NCBI RefSeq assembly: GCF_019457945.1
Contig: NZ_JAHZSU010000001.1
Coordinates: 62,001-126,000 of the forward strand
Source of the DNA: Ornithinimicrobium laminariae
GTDB taxonomy: Bacteria; Actinomycetota; Actinomycetes; Actinomycetales; Dermatophilaceae
Direction of reading: 5' to 3'
DNA: 64,000 nucleotides
The notes beneath the pieces are model-generated. The model was not told the origin of the DNA. It saw nothing but the letters and a program-made list of their open reading frames with translations, and made no database searches. The position numbers were made by a program, and so were the translations under genes. Below, piece by piece: positions 1 to 7,714 of this stretch (position 1 is its first letter; every line of letters starts with the position of its first letter).

Positions 1-350
1 TCCACTCCAGACTGTGTGCGGGTGAAGGGCTGCTCATTGGCATGGTCGTGGCCGAGCGTGTGCTCACCGAGCACTTCGCCATCTTGATCCAGGACGCGCC
101 AACCATCCGCATACCGCTCGGGAGTGTCGTAAGGCGATGAGATGGTCACGGCGAATGAGGCTGACTGACCCGAGGTTGTCACCTCAACTTCGAGGACGTC
201 TGGGAACTGCTGGCTGGAATCGACAGCGCCGCCCTGAGGGCTCGACGTTGCCCCAGAGCCGTTCTGGGCAATGGTGGGGGCGCTTTCGCTGGAGCAGGCC
301 GAAAGGGCAAGTGCAGTGGACACGGCGATGACAGCTAGCGGTCGCTTCAT
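1..350 (-). CDS. putative lipoprotein, 3' end outside window
   Basis: The reading frame starts at the ATG at 348-350 and runs off the left edge after about 116 residues. The N-terminus is a lipoprotein signal: MKRP, a hydrophobic stretch, then lipobox LSAC with the lipidated Cys at residue 19. A Ser/Gly/Gln-rich linker follows, then a segment with the motifs YADGWRV and HDHANEQPF. It should be exported and anchored to the outer face of the membrane. I do not assign a function. It lies 12 bp downstream of the FAD-oxidase gene on the same strand and is probably co-transcribed with it. Confidence 0.75.
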   Translation of the reverse strand, partial: MKRPLAVIAVSTALALSACSSESAPTIAQNGSGATSSPQGGAVDSSQQFPDVLEVEVTTSGQSASFAVTISSPYDTPERYADGWRVLDQDGEVLGEHTLGHDHANEQPFTRTQSGV

Positions 351-362
351 ACCGCTAGTCCA

Positions 363-1784
363 TCACGCCGGGCTGTCGACTTCATCTGGGCCCAGCACCT
401 TTCCTGGGTTCAGGATGCCTGCCGGGTCAAGAGCGTTCTTGATCTGCCGATGCAGCGAAACGACCGGGTCGCTCAACTCTTCAAGGAGCCCATCGCGCTT
501 CAACAACCCGATCCCATGCTCGCCCGTGATGGTTCCGCCCAACGCGATGGCTTGCGTCATCAACTCCGCGAAGGCCACCTGCGCGCGAGCCCGAGCAGCC
601 TGGTCACCTGGCGGCGTAATCAACAACGGATGCAGGTTTCCGTCTCCGGCGTGCGCCACTGTGGCGATCAAAATGTCATGCTTTTCAGCGATCACTTCAA
701 CCGCGACCAGCATGGCAGGCAACGCAGATTTGGGCACGCAGACATCTTCGGAAAGCACGGTGCCTAAACGCTCCAACGCAGTATGCGACAGGCGCCGAGC
801 CGCAAAGAGCGCTTCGGCTTCGGCTGGATCGCTGGACTGGTCCGCCCACGTCGCGCCCGATTCTCCGAAGTACGTGGCCACGGCCAGCGCCGTCTCGTCG
901 CCTTCGACGCCCGCATCGTCAATCTTGGCCAGCAGCAGCGCCGCGACCCCTTGATCAACGCCGATCGGGGTCATTGCTTCAACCGCGGCGATGACGTGCC
1001 GGTCCATTAACTCGAAAGTGGAGGGCGTGATGCCAGCCTCAGCGACCGCCCGGACCGCCTCGCCGGCCGACTCGACGGAAGGGAAAAACCCAACGATGGC
1101 CCTGGCTGGCTTTGGGCTTGGTCGCAGTCGCAGGGTGACCTCGGTGATGATCCCCAGGGTGCCTTCGGAGCCCACCAGCAGGCTGGCGAGGTCATAACCG
1201 GCTACTCCCTTTGCTGTGCGGCGACCGACGCGCACCAGGTCACCGGTGCCAGTCACTACTTCTAACTCGAGGACATAGTCGCCAGTCACGCCGTATTTCA
1301 CACAACACAATCCGCCCGCGTTTGTTGCCACATTGCCCCCGATGGTCGACCAGGCTGAGCTAACTGGATCAGGCGGATACCAAAGGCCCTTGCCCGCGGC
1401 TGCCCGGCGTAAATCGTCGTTGATGACGCCCGGCTGCACGACGGCATAGCGCTCTAGCGAATTGACCTCAACGATGCGATTCATCTCTTCAAAGGCAATG
1501 ACAACCCAGCCGTCTTCAGCGTTAGCAGCCCCGGCTAGCCCGGTGCCTGCACCGCGGGCGACAACAGGCCGACCGTGCGCCACGCATACCTGCACAACGG
1601 CTTGGACCTCGTGAGCGTGGGCAACGATAACGACCGCCACCGGCGCACCAGATTCTGCCCAGTCAGCAAAGTCTCGGCTATGCCCGGCCATGCTGGCCGC
1701 TGACGAAACGAGACGCCCTTGCGTCAATTGCGCCGCTAGATCCTGCAGCACTTGTGCGTCTTGAGATTCGGTGAAGCGCGCCAT
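363..1784 (-). CDS. FAD-linked 2-hydroxy-acid oxidase/dehydrogenase, GlcD type
   Basis: Predicted flavoprotein of the VAO/PCMH family that oxidises a 2-hydroxy acid such as glycolate or D-lactate. The N-terminal half carries the FAD-binding motif RGAGTGLAG and a second glycine-rich block (GSEGTLGIIT). The C-terminal half has the conserved HAGDGNLHP and TGEHGIG motifs of the GlcD/D-LDH family. From ATG 1784 it is 473 residues, a normal length. A TTG 12 nt upstream is also open, but the ATG is preferred. It is divergent from the arsenic operon. The exact substrate cannot be read from the sequence, and no GlcE/GlcF partners are nearby. Confidence 0.85.
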   Translation of the reverse strand: MARFTESQDAQVLQDLAAQLTQGRLVSSAASMAGHSRDFADWAESGAPVAVVIVAHAHEVQAVVQVCVAHGRPVVARGAGTGLAGAANAEDGWVVIAFEEMNRIVEVNSLERYAVVQPGVINDDLRRAAAGKGLWYPPDPVSSAWSTIGGNVATNAGGLCCVKYGVTGDYVLELEVVTGTGDLVRVGRRTAKGVAGYDLASLLVGSEGTLGIITEVTLRLRPSPKPARAIVGFFPSVESAGEAVRAVAEAGITPSTFELMDRHVIAAVEAMTPIGVDQGVAALLLAKIDDAGVEGDETALAVATYFGESGATWADQSSDPAEAEALFAARRLSHTALERLGTVLSEDVCVPKSALPAMLVAVEVIAEKHDILIATVAHAGDGNLHPLLITPPGDQAARARAQVAFAELMTQAIALGGTITGEHGIGLLKRDGLLEELSDPVVSLHRQIKNALDPAGILNPGKVLGPDEVDSPA

Positions 1785-1836
1785 ATCCCGATCCAAGCAC
1801 GCCAGCGCAAAGAGTGTTCCGTGGACACCGCATCAT

Positions 1837-1870
1837 TTGCGTCCTAATTCGATTTCCTTCAATATAGATA
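1837..1870 (+). promoter_or_regulatory. possible arsenic operon promoter, near-leaderless
   Basis: An AT-rich patch in GC-rich DNA sits just before acr3: TTGCGT at 1837, then AATATAGATA at 1861-1870, immediately followed by ATG codons at 1872 and 1878. No Shine-Dalgarno sequence is present, so the transcript may start at or next to the second ATG. The direct repeat TTCAAT/GTCAAT around this patch could be part of an ArsR operator, but there is no clean palindrome. Weak evidence. Confidence 0.3.
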
Positions 1871-1871
1871 C

Positions 1872-2972
1872 ATGTCAATGCAAGCACCTGTTGCGGCCCC
1901 GCCCTCTGCCCCGAAGCAACTGTCAACGTTAGATAAGTGGCTGCCAGCCTGGATTGGCTTGGCCATGGTCGCCGGGCTCTTGCTCGGCCGCTTCATCCCC
2001 GCAATCTCTGACCTGCTAGCCAGCATGGAGGTGGGCGGCATCTCCATCCCGATCGCCATTGGTCTCTTGGTGATGATGTATCCGGTCTTGGCCAAGGTCC
2101 GTTATGACAAGGTCGCGGCAGTCACCGGCGACAAGCGGCTACTGGTTTCCTCACTTGTGCTCAACTGGGTTCTTGGCCCAGCGCTGATGTTTGCTCTGGC
2201 TTGGATCTTCCTGGCTGACCTGCCTGAATACCGCACTGGCCTGATCATCGTGGGCCTGGCACGCTGCATCGCCATGGTCGTGATCTGGAATGACCTTGCC
2301 TGTGGTGACCGGGAGGCCACCGCGGTGTTGGTGGCCATTAACTCGGTCTTCCAGGTCTTCGCTTTTGCACTGCTTGGATGGTTCTATCTGACTGTGCTCC
2401 CCGGTTGGCTCGGGTTGGACACCCAAGGCCTGGAGGTTTCGACCTGGCAGATCGCCCTCAACGTGCTGATCTTCCTGGGCGTGCCGTTGATCGCTGGCTT
2501 TGCCTCACGGTGGATCGGTGAAAAGCGTCGCGGTCGCGAGTGGTACGAAGAGACCTTCCTCCCGCGCATCGGCCCCTGGGCTCTTTACGGACTGCTCTTT
2601 ACGATTGTCTTGCTGTTTGCCCTGCAGGGTGAAGCGATCACCTCGAACCCGCTTGATGTCGCTCGCATTGCCCTCCCGCTCCTGGTCTACTTCACCGTCA
2701 TGTGGTTCGCCGGCCTGCTGATGGGCAAAGGCCTGGGCCTTGGGTATGCGCGCTCAACGACACTGGCCTTCACCGCGGCCGGCAACAACTTCGAGTTGGC
2801 CATCGCTGTCGCCATTGGCACCTTCGGGGCAACCTCAGGGCAAGCCTTGGCTGGTGTTGTCGGGCCACTCATCGAAGTCCCGGTCCTTGTTGGGCTTGTC
2901 TATGTCTCCCTGTGGGCAGCCAAGAGTTGGTTCAACACCGACCCGTATGCGAGCCAACGGAAAGTCTCATGA
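1872..2972 (+). CDS. acr3: ACR3-family arsenite efflux permease
   Basis: Integral membrane pump that exports arsenite (and possibly antimonite) using the proton gradient. The 366 residues contain about ten hydrophobic segments. Diagnostic ACR3 motifs are present: RCIAMVVIWNDLACGD with the conserved transport Cys at residue 132, and TAAGNNFELAIAVAIG with the conserved Glu near the C-terminus. It is the first gene of a three-gene arsenic operon, and its stop overlaps the next start (ATGA). The start is ATG 1872 or ATG 1878; neither has a Shine-Dalgarno sequence. Length and motifs are normal for the family. Confidence 0.95.
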   Translation: MSMQAPVAAPPSAPKQLSTLDKWLPAWIGLAMVAGLLLGRFIPAISDLLASMEVGGISIPIAIGLLVMMYPVLAKVRYDKVAAVTGDKRLLVSSLVLNWVLGPALMFALAWIFLADLPEYRTGLIIVGLARCIAMVVIWNDLACGDREATAVLVAINSVFQVFAFALLGWFYLTVLPGWLGLDTQGLEVSTWQIALNVLIFLGVPLIAGFASRWIGEKRRGREWYEETFLPRIGPWALYGLLFTIVLLFALQGEAITSNPLDVARIALPLLVYFTVMWFAGLLMGKGLGLGYARSTTLAFTAAGNNFELAIAVAIGTFGATSGQALAGVVGPLIEVPVLVGLVYVSLWAAKSWFNTDPYASQRKVS

Positions 2973-3955
2973 CCGACCTGGTCAGCACCGAGGCTGACTG
3001 CCGGCCTACGTCAACGAACGCGATGGGGACGGAGCAAGCTGGCGCACTCGCAGCCGTGCTGAAGGCACTGGCTGACCCGTTCCGGCTTCGGATGCTCTCA
3101 GCCATTGCCAGTGATCCGCGTGGCGAGTCGTGCGTGTGCGACCTGGCAGAGCTGGCGGAGGTGTCGCAGCCGACCGTCTCGCATCACTTGAAAGTGCTGA
3201 AGGACGCCGGGGTCCTCACAGCCCAACGGCGTGGCACTTGGGTTTGGTATCAGGTGAGCCCAAGCCATCGGGAAGGCGTCACCTTCCTGCTGAGCACTTT
3301 TGCTGCCCAGGCGCTGCGGTCTAGCGCCCCGGCCGGTCCGGCTAATCGGGATCTTGACGCGCAGATCTCCCGTTTGGCCGAGGATTTGGCATCGTCGCAT
3401 CCGTCGCTGCCGCGCGAGACAGTGGTCGGGTTGGTGCGAGAGTCCTATGCGTCGCTGGTGAGTTCGGCGCGGATCACGACCCACCTCATACCTTTGACTG
3501 AGCGGTTTGCGAAGCAGCGATTGGCCGACATCACCAAAGATCGACAGTCGCCGCAGCCGCAGGTCCTTTTTGTTTGTGTCGCTAATGCTGGTCGGTCGCA
3601 GTTGGCTGCCGCGCTCACTCGCCATCTCTCTGGCGGCTTGGTCATCGCCCGCTCTGCTGGATCATCCCCTGCGGCTGACCTGCACCCGCACGTTCGTGAG
3701 CTGATTGACGAGATTGATGGCGTTAAGGCGCAAGAGACCTTCCCTAAGCCACTCACCGATGACGCGATTCGTGCATCAGATGTCGTCATCACCATGGGCT
3801 GTGGCGATGTATGCCCTGTCATCCCGGGAGTTCGATACGAGGACTGGGCTGTTGGTGACCCCGCCCTTGCTTCCCGCGAGGGAGTGATCGCGATCCGTGA
3901 TGACATCCAAGCCCGTGTTGAATACCTGCTGAACACCCTCAAACCCACGTCCTGA
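2969..3955 (+). CDS. ArsR repressor fused to ArsC-type arsenate reductase
   Basis: 328-residue fusion. Residues about 22-110 form an ArsR/SmtB winged helix with the metalloid-binding motif CVCDL (Cys55, Cys57) followed by the recognition helix (SQPTVSHHLKVLKDAG). Residues 145-185 resemble the three-helix domain seen in front of some actinobacterial ArsC proteins. Residues 198-328 are a low-molecular-weight-phosphatase-type arsenate reductase with the CX5R loop C203-VANAG-R209 and the downstream MGCGDVCP motif. The start is set by a 4-bp overlap with acr3; the longer open frame upstream is only antisense space inside acr3. The protein may both sense arsenite and reduce arsenate, and probably autoregulates the operon. 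Confidence 0.9.
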   Translation: MTDLVSTEADCRPTSTNAMGTEQAGALAAVLKALADPFRLRMLSAIASDPRGESCVCDLAELAEVSQPTVSHHLKVLKDAGVLTAQRRGTWVWYQVSPSHREGVTFLLSTFAAQALRSSAPAGPANRDLDAQISRLAEDLASSHPSLPRETVVGLVRESYASLVSSARITTHLIPLTERFAKQRLADITKDRQSPQPQVLFVCVANAGRSQLAAALTRHLSGGLVIARSAGSSPAADLHPHVRELIDEIDGVKAQETFPKPLTDDAIRASDVVITMGCGDVCPVIPGVRYEDWAVGDPALASREGVIAIRDDIQARVEYLLNTLKPTS

Positions 3956-3966
3956 AAGAAGCCACC

Positions 3967-4374
3967 ATGACTGACGCTCAGCCCAAGCCCTCTGTTCTCT
4001 TCGTGTGCATCCACAACGCGGGCCGCTCACAAATGGCAGCAGGCTTCTTGCGCCACCTCGGAGATGGCCGCATTCACGTCCGCTCAGCTGGGTCCATGCC
4101 CGCCGAAAAGATCAACCCGGCAGCCGTCGCTGCGATGGCCGAAGAAGGCATCGACATCACTGCGGAGCAGCCCAAGGTGCTCACGACGGAAGCCGTGGAG
4201 ACCTCAGATGTCGTGATCACGATGGGTTGCGGCGATGCCTGCCCGTTCTACCCCGGAAAGCGATACGAAGACTGGAATTTGGACGACCCGGCCGGCCAAG
4301 GCATCGAGTCGGTCCGGCCCATCCGCGATGACATCAGGGCACGGATCGAAGACTTGATTTCGTCGCTGCTCTAA
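3967..4374 (+). CDS. arsC: arsenate reductase, actinobacterial (mycothiol-linked) type
   Basis: 135-residue low-molecular-weight-phosphatase fold protein that reduces arsenate to arsenite for export by ACR3. The catalytic P-loop is C14-IHNAG-R20-S, and the motif MGCGDACPFYPGKRYEDW follows. This pattern is typical of actinobacterial ArsC proteins that use mycothiol and mycoredoxin; that chemistry is known for the family and inferred here. It lies 11 bp after the ArsR-ArsC fusion, with a purine-rich AAGAAG ribosome site before the ATG. It is a second copy of the reductase domain at the end of the preceding gene. Confidence 0.93.
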   Translation: MTDAQPKPSVLFVCIHNAGRSQMAAGFLRHLGDGRIHVRSAGSMPAEKINPAAVAAMAEEGIDITAEQPKVLTTEAVETSDVVITMGCGDACPFYPGKRYEDWNLDDPAGQGIESVRPIRDDIRARIEDLISSLL

Positions 4375-4391
4375 GGAGCGACTTGTCACAA

Positions 4392-4408
4392 TTCTGAAGG
4401 GGTGGGCC
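4392..4408. repeat. left copy of 17-bp direct repeat flanking the IS (target duplication)
   Basis: TTCTGAAGGGGTGGGCC directly abuts the left tip (TGTGT) of the IS element. An identical copy lies at 5756-5772, directly abutting the right tip. Such flanking repeats are made by insertion. At 17 bp it is long for an IS481-type duplication. The right copy contains the 3' end of the tRNA-Ile2 gene. Confidence 0.85.
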
Positions 4409-4415
4409 TGTGTAG

Positions 4416-4458
4416 CTTCGGGTGATGCTTTACGTGACTATGTCGGGTGTTCCTTGAC
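4416..4458 (+). repeat. two 18-bp repeats in left IS end
   Basis: CTTCGGGTGATGCTTTAC at 4416-4433 and TGTCGGGTGTTCCTTGAC at 4441-4458 share the pattern (C/T)(T/G)TCGGGTG-TTCC/ATGC-TTnAC with 25-bp spacing. They match, in inverted orientation, four repeats at the right end. Likely transposase-binding sites. Confidence 0.8.
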
Positions 4459-4470
4459 ACTCCTTACGGA

Positions 4471-5649
4471 TTAGTCTGCCTGCTTTGTCTTGCTGAGCGC
4501 ACCTCCTAGTGGTCGTTTGTTCCGGACTGGGCCCTTGCTTTGCCGGGCCACGGTGCGTAAGAGGTCGTTACCGATCCAGAACTGCAGCACTTCCTCGCCG
4601 ACATGAATATCGCAACGTTCACCGGCGCGATGACGCCCAACACTGACTTGCTGCCAGGACACGCACACCACGCCTACCGTGGAAACTTTCCTCGTAACCC
4701 AGTCTGGGCCCGTGCGTTGCGCGATGACTGCGACCTCACGCCGCGTGAGTGGTTGATACCGCTGTTGCGGGGTATCCATACCTAACGACTGATGAGGACG
4801 ATCCCGGTTGTAGGAATCAACCCAGGCGTCTAACTCTGCCTGTGCTTGGCGCCGGCTCGGCAAGATTCGCCCCGTCAGGAACTCATCACGCAGCGAACGG
4901 TGCAACCGCTCAATCTTGCCCGTCGTTGTCGGAGATCGAGGCTTCGTCAACAAGTGCTCGATCCCGTTCTCCCGGCAAATTCGGTCAAACAAGACCTCCA
5001 CCGGCGGCTGATGAAACCGGCCCGTGAACACCTTCCCGTTATCGGTCAGGATGTGTTGTGGCACTCCGTGCGCACGCAAAGACGCAGCCAGCCCGTCACA
5101 CACTGCCTGCGTCCGTTCCCGCCGCATGAGCGTGGCACTGATACAAAACCGGGAATGGTCATCCACCCCGGTTAAGCACTTCAGCATCGACCCGTCTGTG
5201 AGCCCGAAACCACCAACTACGTCGAACTGCCACAACTCGTTAGGTTCGCCACGTTCCCAACGTTTCCACTCCCGGACCCTGCGGGAGCGACGCCCTGGCT
5301 CGATCAACCCAGCCCGGCAAAACGCGCGATACACCCCGGACTCAGAAGCAACCAAGCCCACTTTGTTGATCTCGAACACGATCCTGCGCGGACCCCACCG
5401 CGGGTGAGTCCGCCGCGCTTCCAACACTGCGACTTCAACAACTGCATCCATCTGATGCAGAGACCGACCAGGACGGCGCGAACGATCAGCCAGGCCTTCC
5501 AACCCGCCCTCTTCATACCGAACTAACCACGCATGCAACGTCTGTCTCGACACACCCCAAGCCTGAGCCGCCTCAGAAACTGGCCGGCCATCAGCAATGA
5601 CCGCCAACACCGCTTTATACCTCTGCTCCGCCACACTCATCTCCCTCAT
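4471..5649 (-). CDS. IS481-like DDE transposase
   Basis: 392 residues. The N-terminal helix-turn-helix region contains SEAAQAWGVSRQTLHAWLVR (about residues 25-44). An integrase-core (rve) domain follows, with candidate catalytic residues D143 (WQFDVV), D203 (LTDNGK) and E247 (GKIERLH). The D203-E247 spacing is longer than the usual 35 because of a short insertion. No frameshift or stop is visible, so it is probably active. The start is ATG 5649; an ATG at 5640 is the alternative, and neither has a well-placed ribosome site. It is the only gene of the IS element. Confidence 0.92.
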   Translation of the reverse strand: MREMSVAEQRYKAVLAVIADGRPVSEAAQAWGVSRQTLHAWLVRYEEGGLEGLADRSRRPGRSLHQMDAVVEVAVLEARRTHPRWGPRRIVFEINKVGLVASESGVYRAFCRAGLIEPGRRSRRVREWKRWERGEPNELWQFDVVGGFGLTDGSMLKCLTGVDDHSRFCISATLMRRERTQAVCDGLAASLRAHGVPQHILTDNGKVFTGRFHQPPVEVLFDRICRENGIEHLLTKPRSPTTTGKIERLHRSLRDEFLTGRILPSRRQAQAELDAWVDSYNRDRPHQSLGMDTPQQRYQPLTRREVAVIAQRTGPDWVTRKVSTVGVVCVSWQQVSVGRHRAGERCDIHVGEEVLQFWIGNDLLRTVARQSKGPVRNKRPLGGALSKTKQAD

Positions 5650-5660
5650 ACAAAAGGAGT

Positions 5661-5748
5661 GTCAAGGAACAACCGAAGTAGCTGTCAACCATCAGTCGAA
5701 ACACTGTCAAGCATCACCCGAAGACGAAACGTCAAGCATCAGGCGAAG
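5661..5748 (-). repeat. four 18-bp repeats in right IS end
   Basis: On the + strand the copies begin at 5661, 5684, 5706 and 5731: GTCAAGGAACAACCGAAG, GTCAACCATCAGTCGAAA, GTCAAGCATCACCCGAAG and GTCAAGCATCAGGCGAAG. Spacing is 22-25 bp, about two helical turns, so all copies face the same side of the DNA. The left end has only two copies in inverted orientation, so the ends are asymmetric. Confidence 0.85.
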
Positions 5749-5755
5749 TAACACA

Positions 5756-5772
5756 TTCTGAAGGGGTGGGCC
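5756..5772. repeat. right copy of 17-bp direct repeat flanking the IS
   Basis: Identical to 4392-4408. It includes the discriminator base and the last acceptor-stem bases of the neighbouring tRNA gene, so the duplication left an intact tRNA on the right and a fragment of its 3' end on the left of the IS. Confidence 0.85.
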
Positions 5773-5840
5773 AGGTGGGGCTTGAACCCACGACCGACGG
5801 ATTATGAGTCCGCTGCTCTAACCGGCTGAGCTACTGGCCC
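5767..5840 (-). tRNA. tRNA-Ile2 (anticodon CAT)
   Basis: A 74-nt cloverleaf. The acceptor stem GGGCCAG/CTGGCCC is perfect, with discriminator A. The D-arm is TAGCTCAGCCGGTTAGAGC, the anticodon loop CTCATAA, and the T-arm GTGGGTTCAAGCCCCAC. Anticodon CAT could be elongator Met or lysidine-modified Ile2. The short acceptor pattern and the GGTCGTGGGTTCAAG region resemble bacterial Ile2, so that is preferred. CCA is not encoded. Confidence 0.88.
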
Positions 5841-5868
5841 GAGGCACTGGCAGGTCTGCCAGTGCCTC
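5841..5868. other. perfect 13-bp hairpin abutting the tRNA 5' end
   Basis: GAGGCACTGGCAG, a 2-nt loop, then CTGCCAGTGCCTC. It begins at the very next base after the tRNA-Ile2 5' end. On the tRNA strand it would form a strong stem immediately upstream of the RNase P cleavage site. No T-run follows on either strand, so it is not an ordinary terminator. The rest of the leader before gluA (5869-6018) shows nothing I can assign. Confidence 0.7.
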
Positions 5869-6018
5869 GTACATTCTGCCTTACGGGGAACAGTCCGGTC
5901 GCCTTTGACTCGGCCAAACATCGCGTAATGGTCACTGCGAATGTCGCAGGACACAATTTGGTATCGGGATGGCCGAACATGCACCAAAAACGTATGCAAC
6001 TGTGTAGGTTCCAGCAAT

Positions 6019-6777
6019 ATGACCTCTTCTGCAGCAGCGTCCCAGCCACTCGTGGTGATGGAGAACGTCAACAAGCACTTCGGTGACCTGCACGTGTTGC
6101 AGGACATCAACCTGTCGATCGCCGAGAAGGAGGTCGTTGTTGTCATCGGGCCTTCGGGCTCAGGCAAGTCGACTCTCTGTCGGACCATCAACCGCCTAGA
6201 GACCTACGAATCTGGGTCAATCACGATTGGTGGCGAGCAACTCCCCCAAGAAGGCAAGGAGTTGGCTCGCTTGCGTGCCGATGTGGGCATGGTGTTCCAG
6301 TCATTCAACCTGTTTTCACACAAGACGATCCTGGAAAACGTGACACTGGGCCCCATTAAGGTGCGCGGAATCAAAAAGGCTGAAGCGGACAAGACCGGAA
6401 TGGAACTTCTTGACCGGGTCGGCGTGGCCCACCAGGCCAAGAAGTATCCGGCGCAACTTTCTGGTGGTCAGCAACAGCGTGTTGCTATCGCTCGTTCGCT
6501 GGCCATGAACCCCAAGGTCATGCTCTTTGACGAGCCAACCTCGGCGCTCGACCCCGAAATGATCAATGAAGTCCTCGAAGTGATGACCTCGTTGGCCAAG
6601 AGCGGTATGACGATGATCGTGGTCACCCACGAGATGGGCTTTGCGCGCCGGGCCGCAGACCGCGTCGTCTTCATGGCCGACGGTCAGATCCTCGAGCAGA
6701 ACATCCCGGAAGAGTTCTTCAACAACCCGCAGTCCGACCGAGCCAAGGACTTTCTTGGCAAGATCATCACCCACTGA
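6019..6777 (+). CDS. gluA: glutamate-type amino acid ABC transporter, ATPase
   Basis: 252-residue ATPase that powers an importer of polar amino acids, most likely glutamate. Walker A is GPSGSGKST (residues 44-52), the signature is LSGGQQQR, Walker B is [12 protein letters not shown], and the switch His lies in VVTHEMGF. The order ATPase, binding protein, two permeases matches Corynebacterium gluABCD. The start at ATG 6019 is chosen because homology begins just after it and a TAGGTT box lies 8 nt upstream, suggesting a near-leaderless mRNA. The open frame extends upstream to 5941 but looks non-coding. Confidence 0.93.
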   Translation: MTSSAAASQPLVVMENVNKHFGDLHVLQDINLSIAEKEVVVVIGPSGSGKSTLCRTINRLETYESGSITIGGEQLPQEGKELARLRADVGMVFQSFNLFSHKTILENVTLGPIKVRGIKKAEADKTGMELLDRVGVAHQAKKYPAQLSGGQQQRVAIARSLAMNPKVMLFDEPTSALDPEMINEVLEVMTSLAKSGMTMIVVTHEMGFARRAADRVVFMADGQILEQNIPEEFFNNPQSDRAKDFLGKIITH

Positions 6778-6789
6778 AGGAGACCCCCT

Positions 6790-7638
6790 ATGAAGCGTGC
6801 AACATTCCGTCTTGCTGGCGTCCTTGCTGCATCGTCCCTCGCCCTGGCTGCGTGTGGTTCTGATGATGGCGAATCGGACGAGGCTGGTTCTAGCGAAGCC
6901 TCGGGCGATGGAGTCACCATCGGCATCAAGTTTGACCAGCCGGGTCTTGGATTGAAGAGCGGCGAGGACTACTCCGGTATGGACGTCGACACCGCCATCG
7001 CCGTTGCTGAGGAACTCGGCTACTCCGAAGACCAGATCACCTGGAAGGAATCGCCCTCCGCACAGCGCGAAACCCTTCTGGAGACTGGCCAGGTTGACAT
7101 GATCTTCGCCACCTACTCGATTACCGACGAGCGCAAAGAAAAGGTCCAGTTCGCTGGTCCCTACTTCGTCGCCGGTCAGGATCTCTTGGTCTCTGCTGAC
7201 AGCGACATCGCTAGCCTGGATGACCTTGATGGCAAGCTGCTGTGCTCGGTCACGGGCTCCACCTCTGCCCAGAACGTCAAGGACGAAATCCCCGGCGTTC
7301 AGCTGCAGGAGTACGGCACCTACTCCGAGTGCGTCTCGCAGTTGGCTAATGGCACCATTGACGCGTTGACCACCGACGACACGATCTTGGCCGGCTACGC
7401 CGCCCAAGATCAATACTCGGGTCAGTTGAAGGTTGTCGGTGCGCCGTTCAGCGAGGAAATGTACGGCGTCGGCCTGCCGAAGGACTCTGAGCAGTGTGTG
7501 GAGATCAATGAGATCGTCGCTGGCTTCTGGGAGGACGGCACGATGGAGACCATCATTGAAGACAACTTGGGTGCAGCTGACTACACGGCTAATCCCGACC
7601 TGAACCCACCAGCCGACATGGGCGGTCACTGCGGCTGA
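6790..7638 (+). CDS. gluB: glutamate-type ABC transporter substrate-binding lipoprotein
   Basis: 282-residue family 3 extracellular solute-binding protein. It has a lipoprotein signal ending in ALAAC (lipidated Cys22) and an acidic Ser-rich linker, then the binding domain with GMDVDTAIAVAEELG and an ITDERKEKVQFAGPY segment characteristic of the family. It captures the amino acid outside the cell and delivers it to the two permeases. It follows gluA after 12 bp with an AAGGAGA ribosome site. A strong hairpin after its stop probably separates its expression level from that of the permeases. Confidence 0.93.
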   Translation: MKRATFRLAGVLAASSLALAACGSDDGESDEAGSSEASGDGVTIGIKFDQPGLGLKSGEDYSGMDVDTAIAVAEELGYSEDQITWKESPSAQRETLLETGQVDMIFATYSITDERKEKVQFAGPYFVAGQDLLVSADSDIASLDDLDGKLLCSVTGSTSAQNVKDEIPGVQLQEYGTYSECVSQLANGTIDALTTDDTILAGYAAQDQYSGQLKVVGAPFSEEMYGVGLPKDSEQCVEINEIVAGFWEDGTMETIIEDNLGAADYTANPDLNPPADMGGHCG

Positions 7639-7654
7639 TTAGCACCACGTCAAA

Positions 7655-7688
7655 TCCGGCTGGCTCACCTAGCAGTGAGCCAGCCGGA
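7655..7688 (+). other. intercistronic hairpin between gluB and gluC
   Basis: TCCGGCTGGCTCAC, a 6-nt loop, then GTGAGCCAGCCGGA: a perfect 14-bp stem without a T-tail. Placed after the binding-protein gene, it probably acts as a partial terminator or 3' stabiliser so that the binding protein is made in excess over the permeases. Confidence 0.75.
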
Positions 7689-7714
7689 CTGCCACTACTG
7701 CACGAAGGAGAGAC

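Larger units (their letters stand above)
4409..5755 (-). mobile_element. IS481-like insertion sequence, 1347 bp
   Basis: The ends are imperfect inverted repeats of about 26 bp. The left end reads TGTGTAGCTTCGGGTGATGC, and the right end, on the other strand, reads TGTGTTACTTCGCCTGATGC. The element is bounded by a 17-bp direct repeat, encodes one DDE transposase, and appears complete. Both ends contain further internal copies of an 18-bp motif. It is inserted next to the 3' end of a tRNA gene and downstream of the arsenic operon without breaking either. Confidence 0.9.

Noticed and set aside
1872..5755. Arsenic operon plus IS as a composite transposon
   Set aside because: Only one IS copy is present, on one side; no matching element or repeat is seen left of acr3.
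4392..5772. 17-bp repeat as attL/attR of an integrated island at the tRNA
   Set aside because: Both copies directly abut the IS tips and no integrase gene is present, so a transposition duplication explains them better.
6316..7629. 437-residue open frame antisense to gluA and gluB
   Set aside because: Shadow of two certain genes; crosses their intergenic gap without any domain pattern.
7655..7688. Full terminator of gluAB
   Set aside because: The stem is strong but there is no T-run, and gluC follows closely with its own ribosome site in the same direction.
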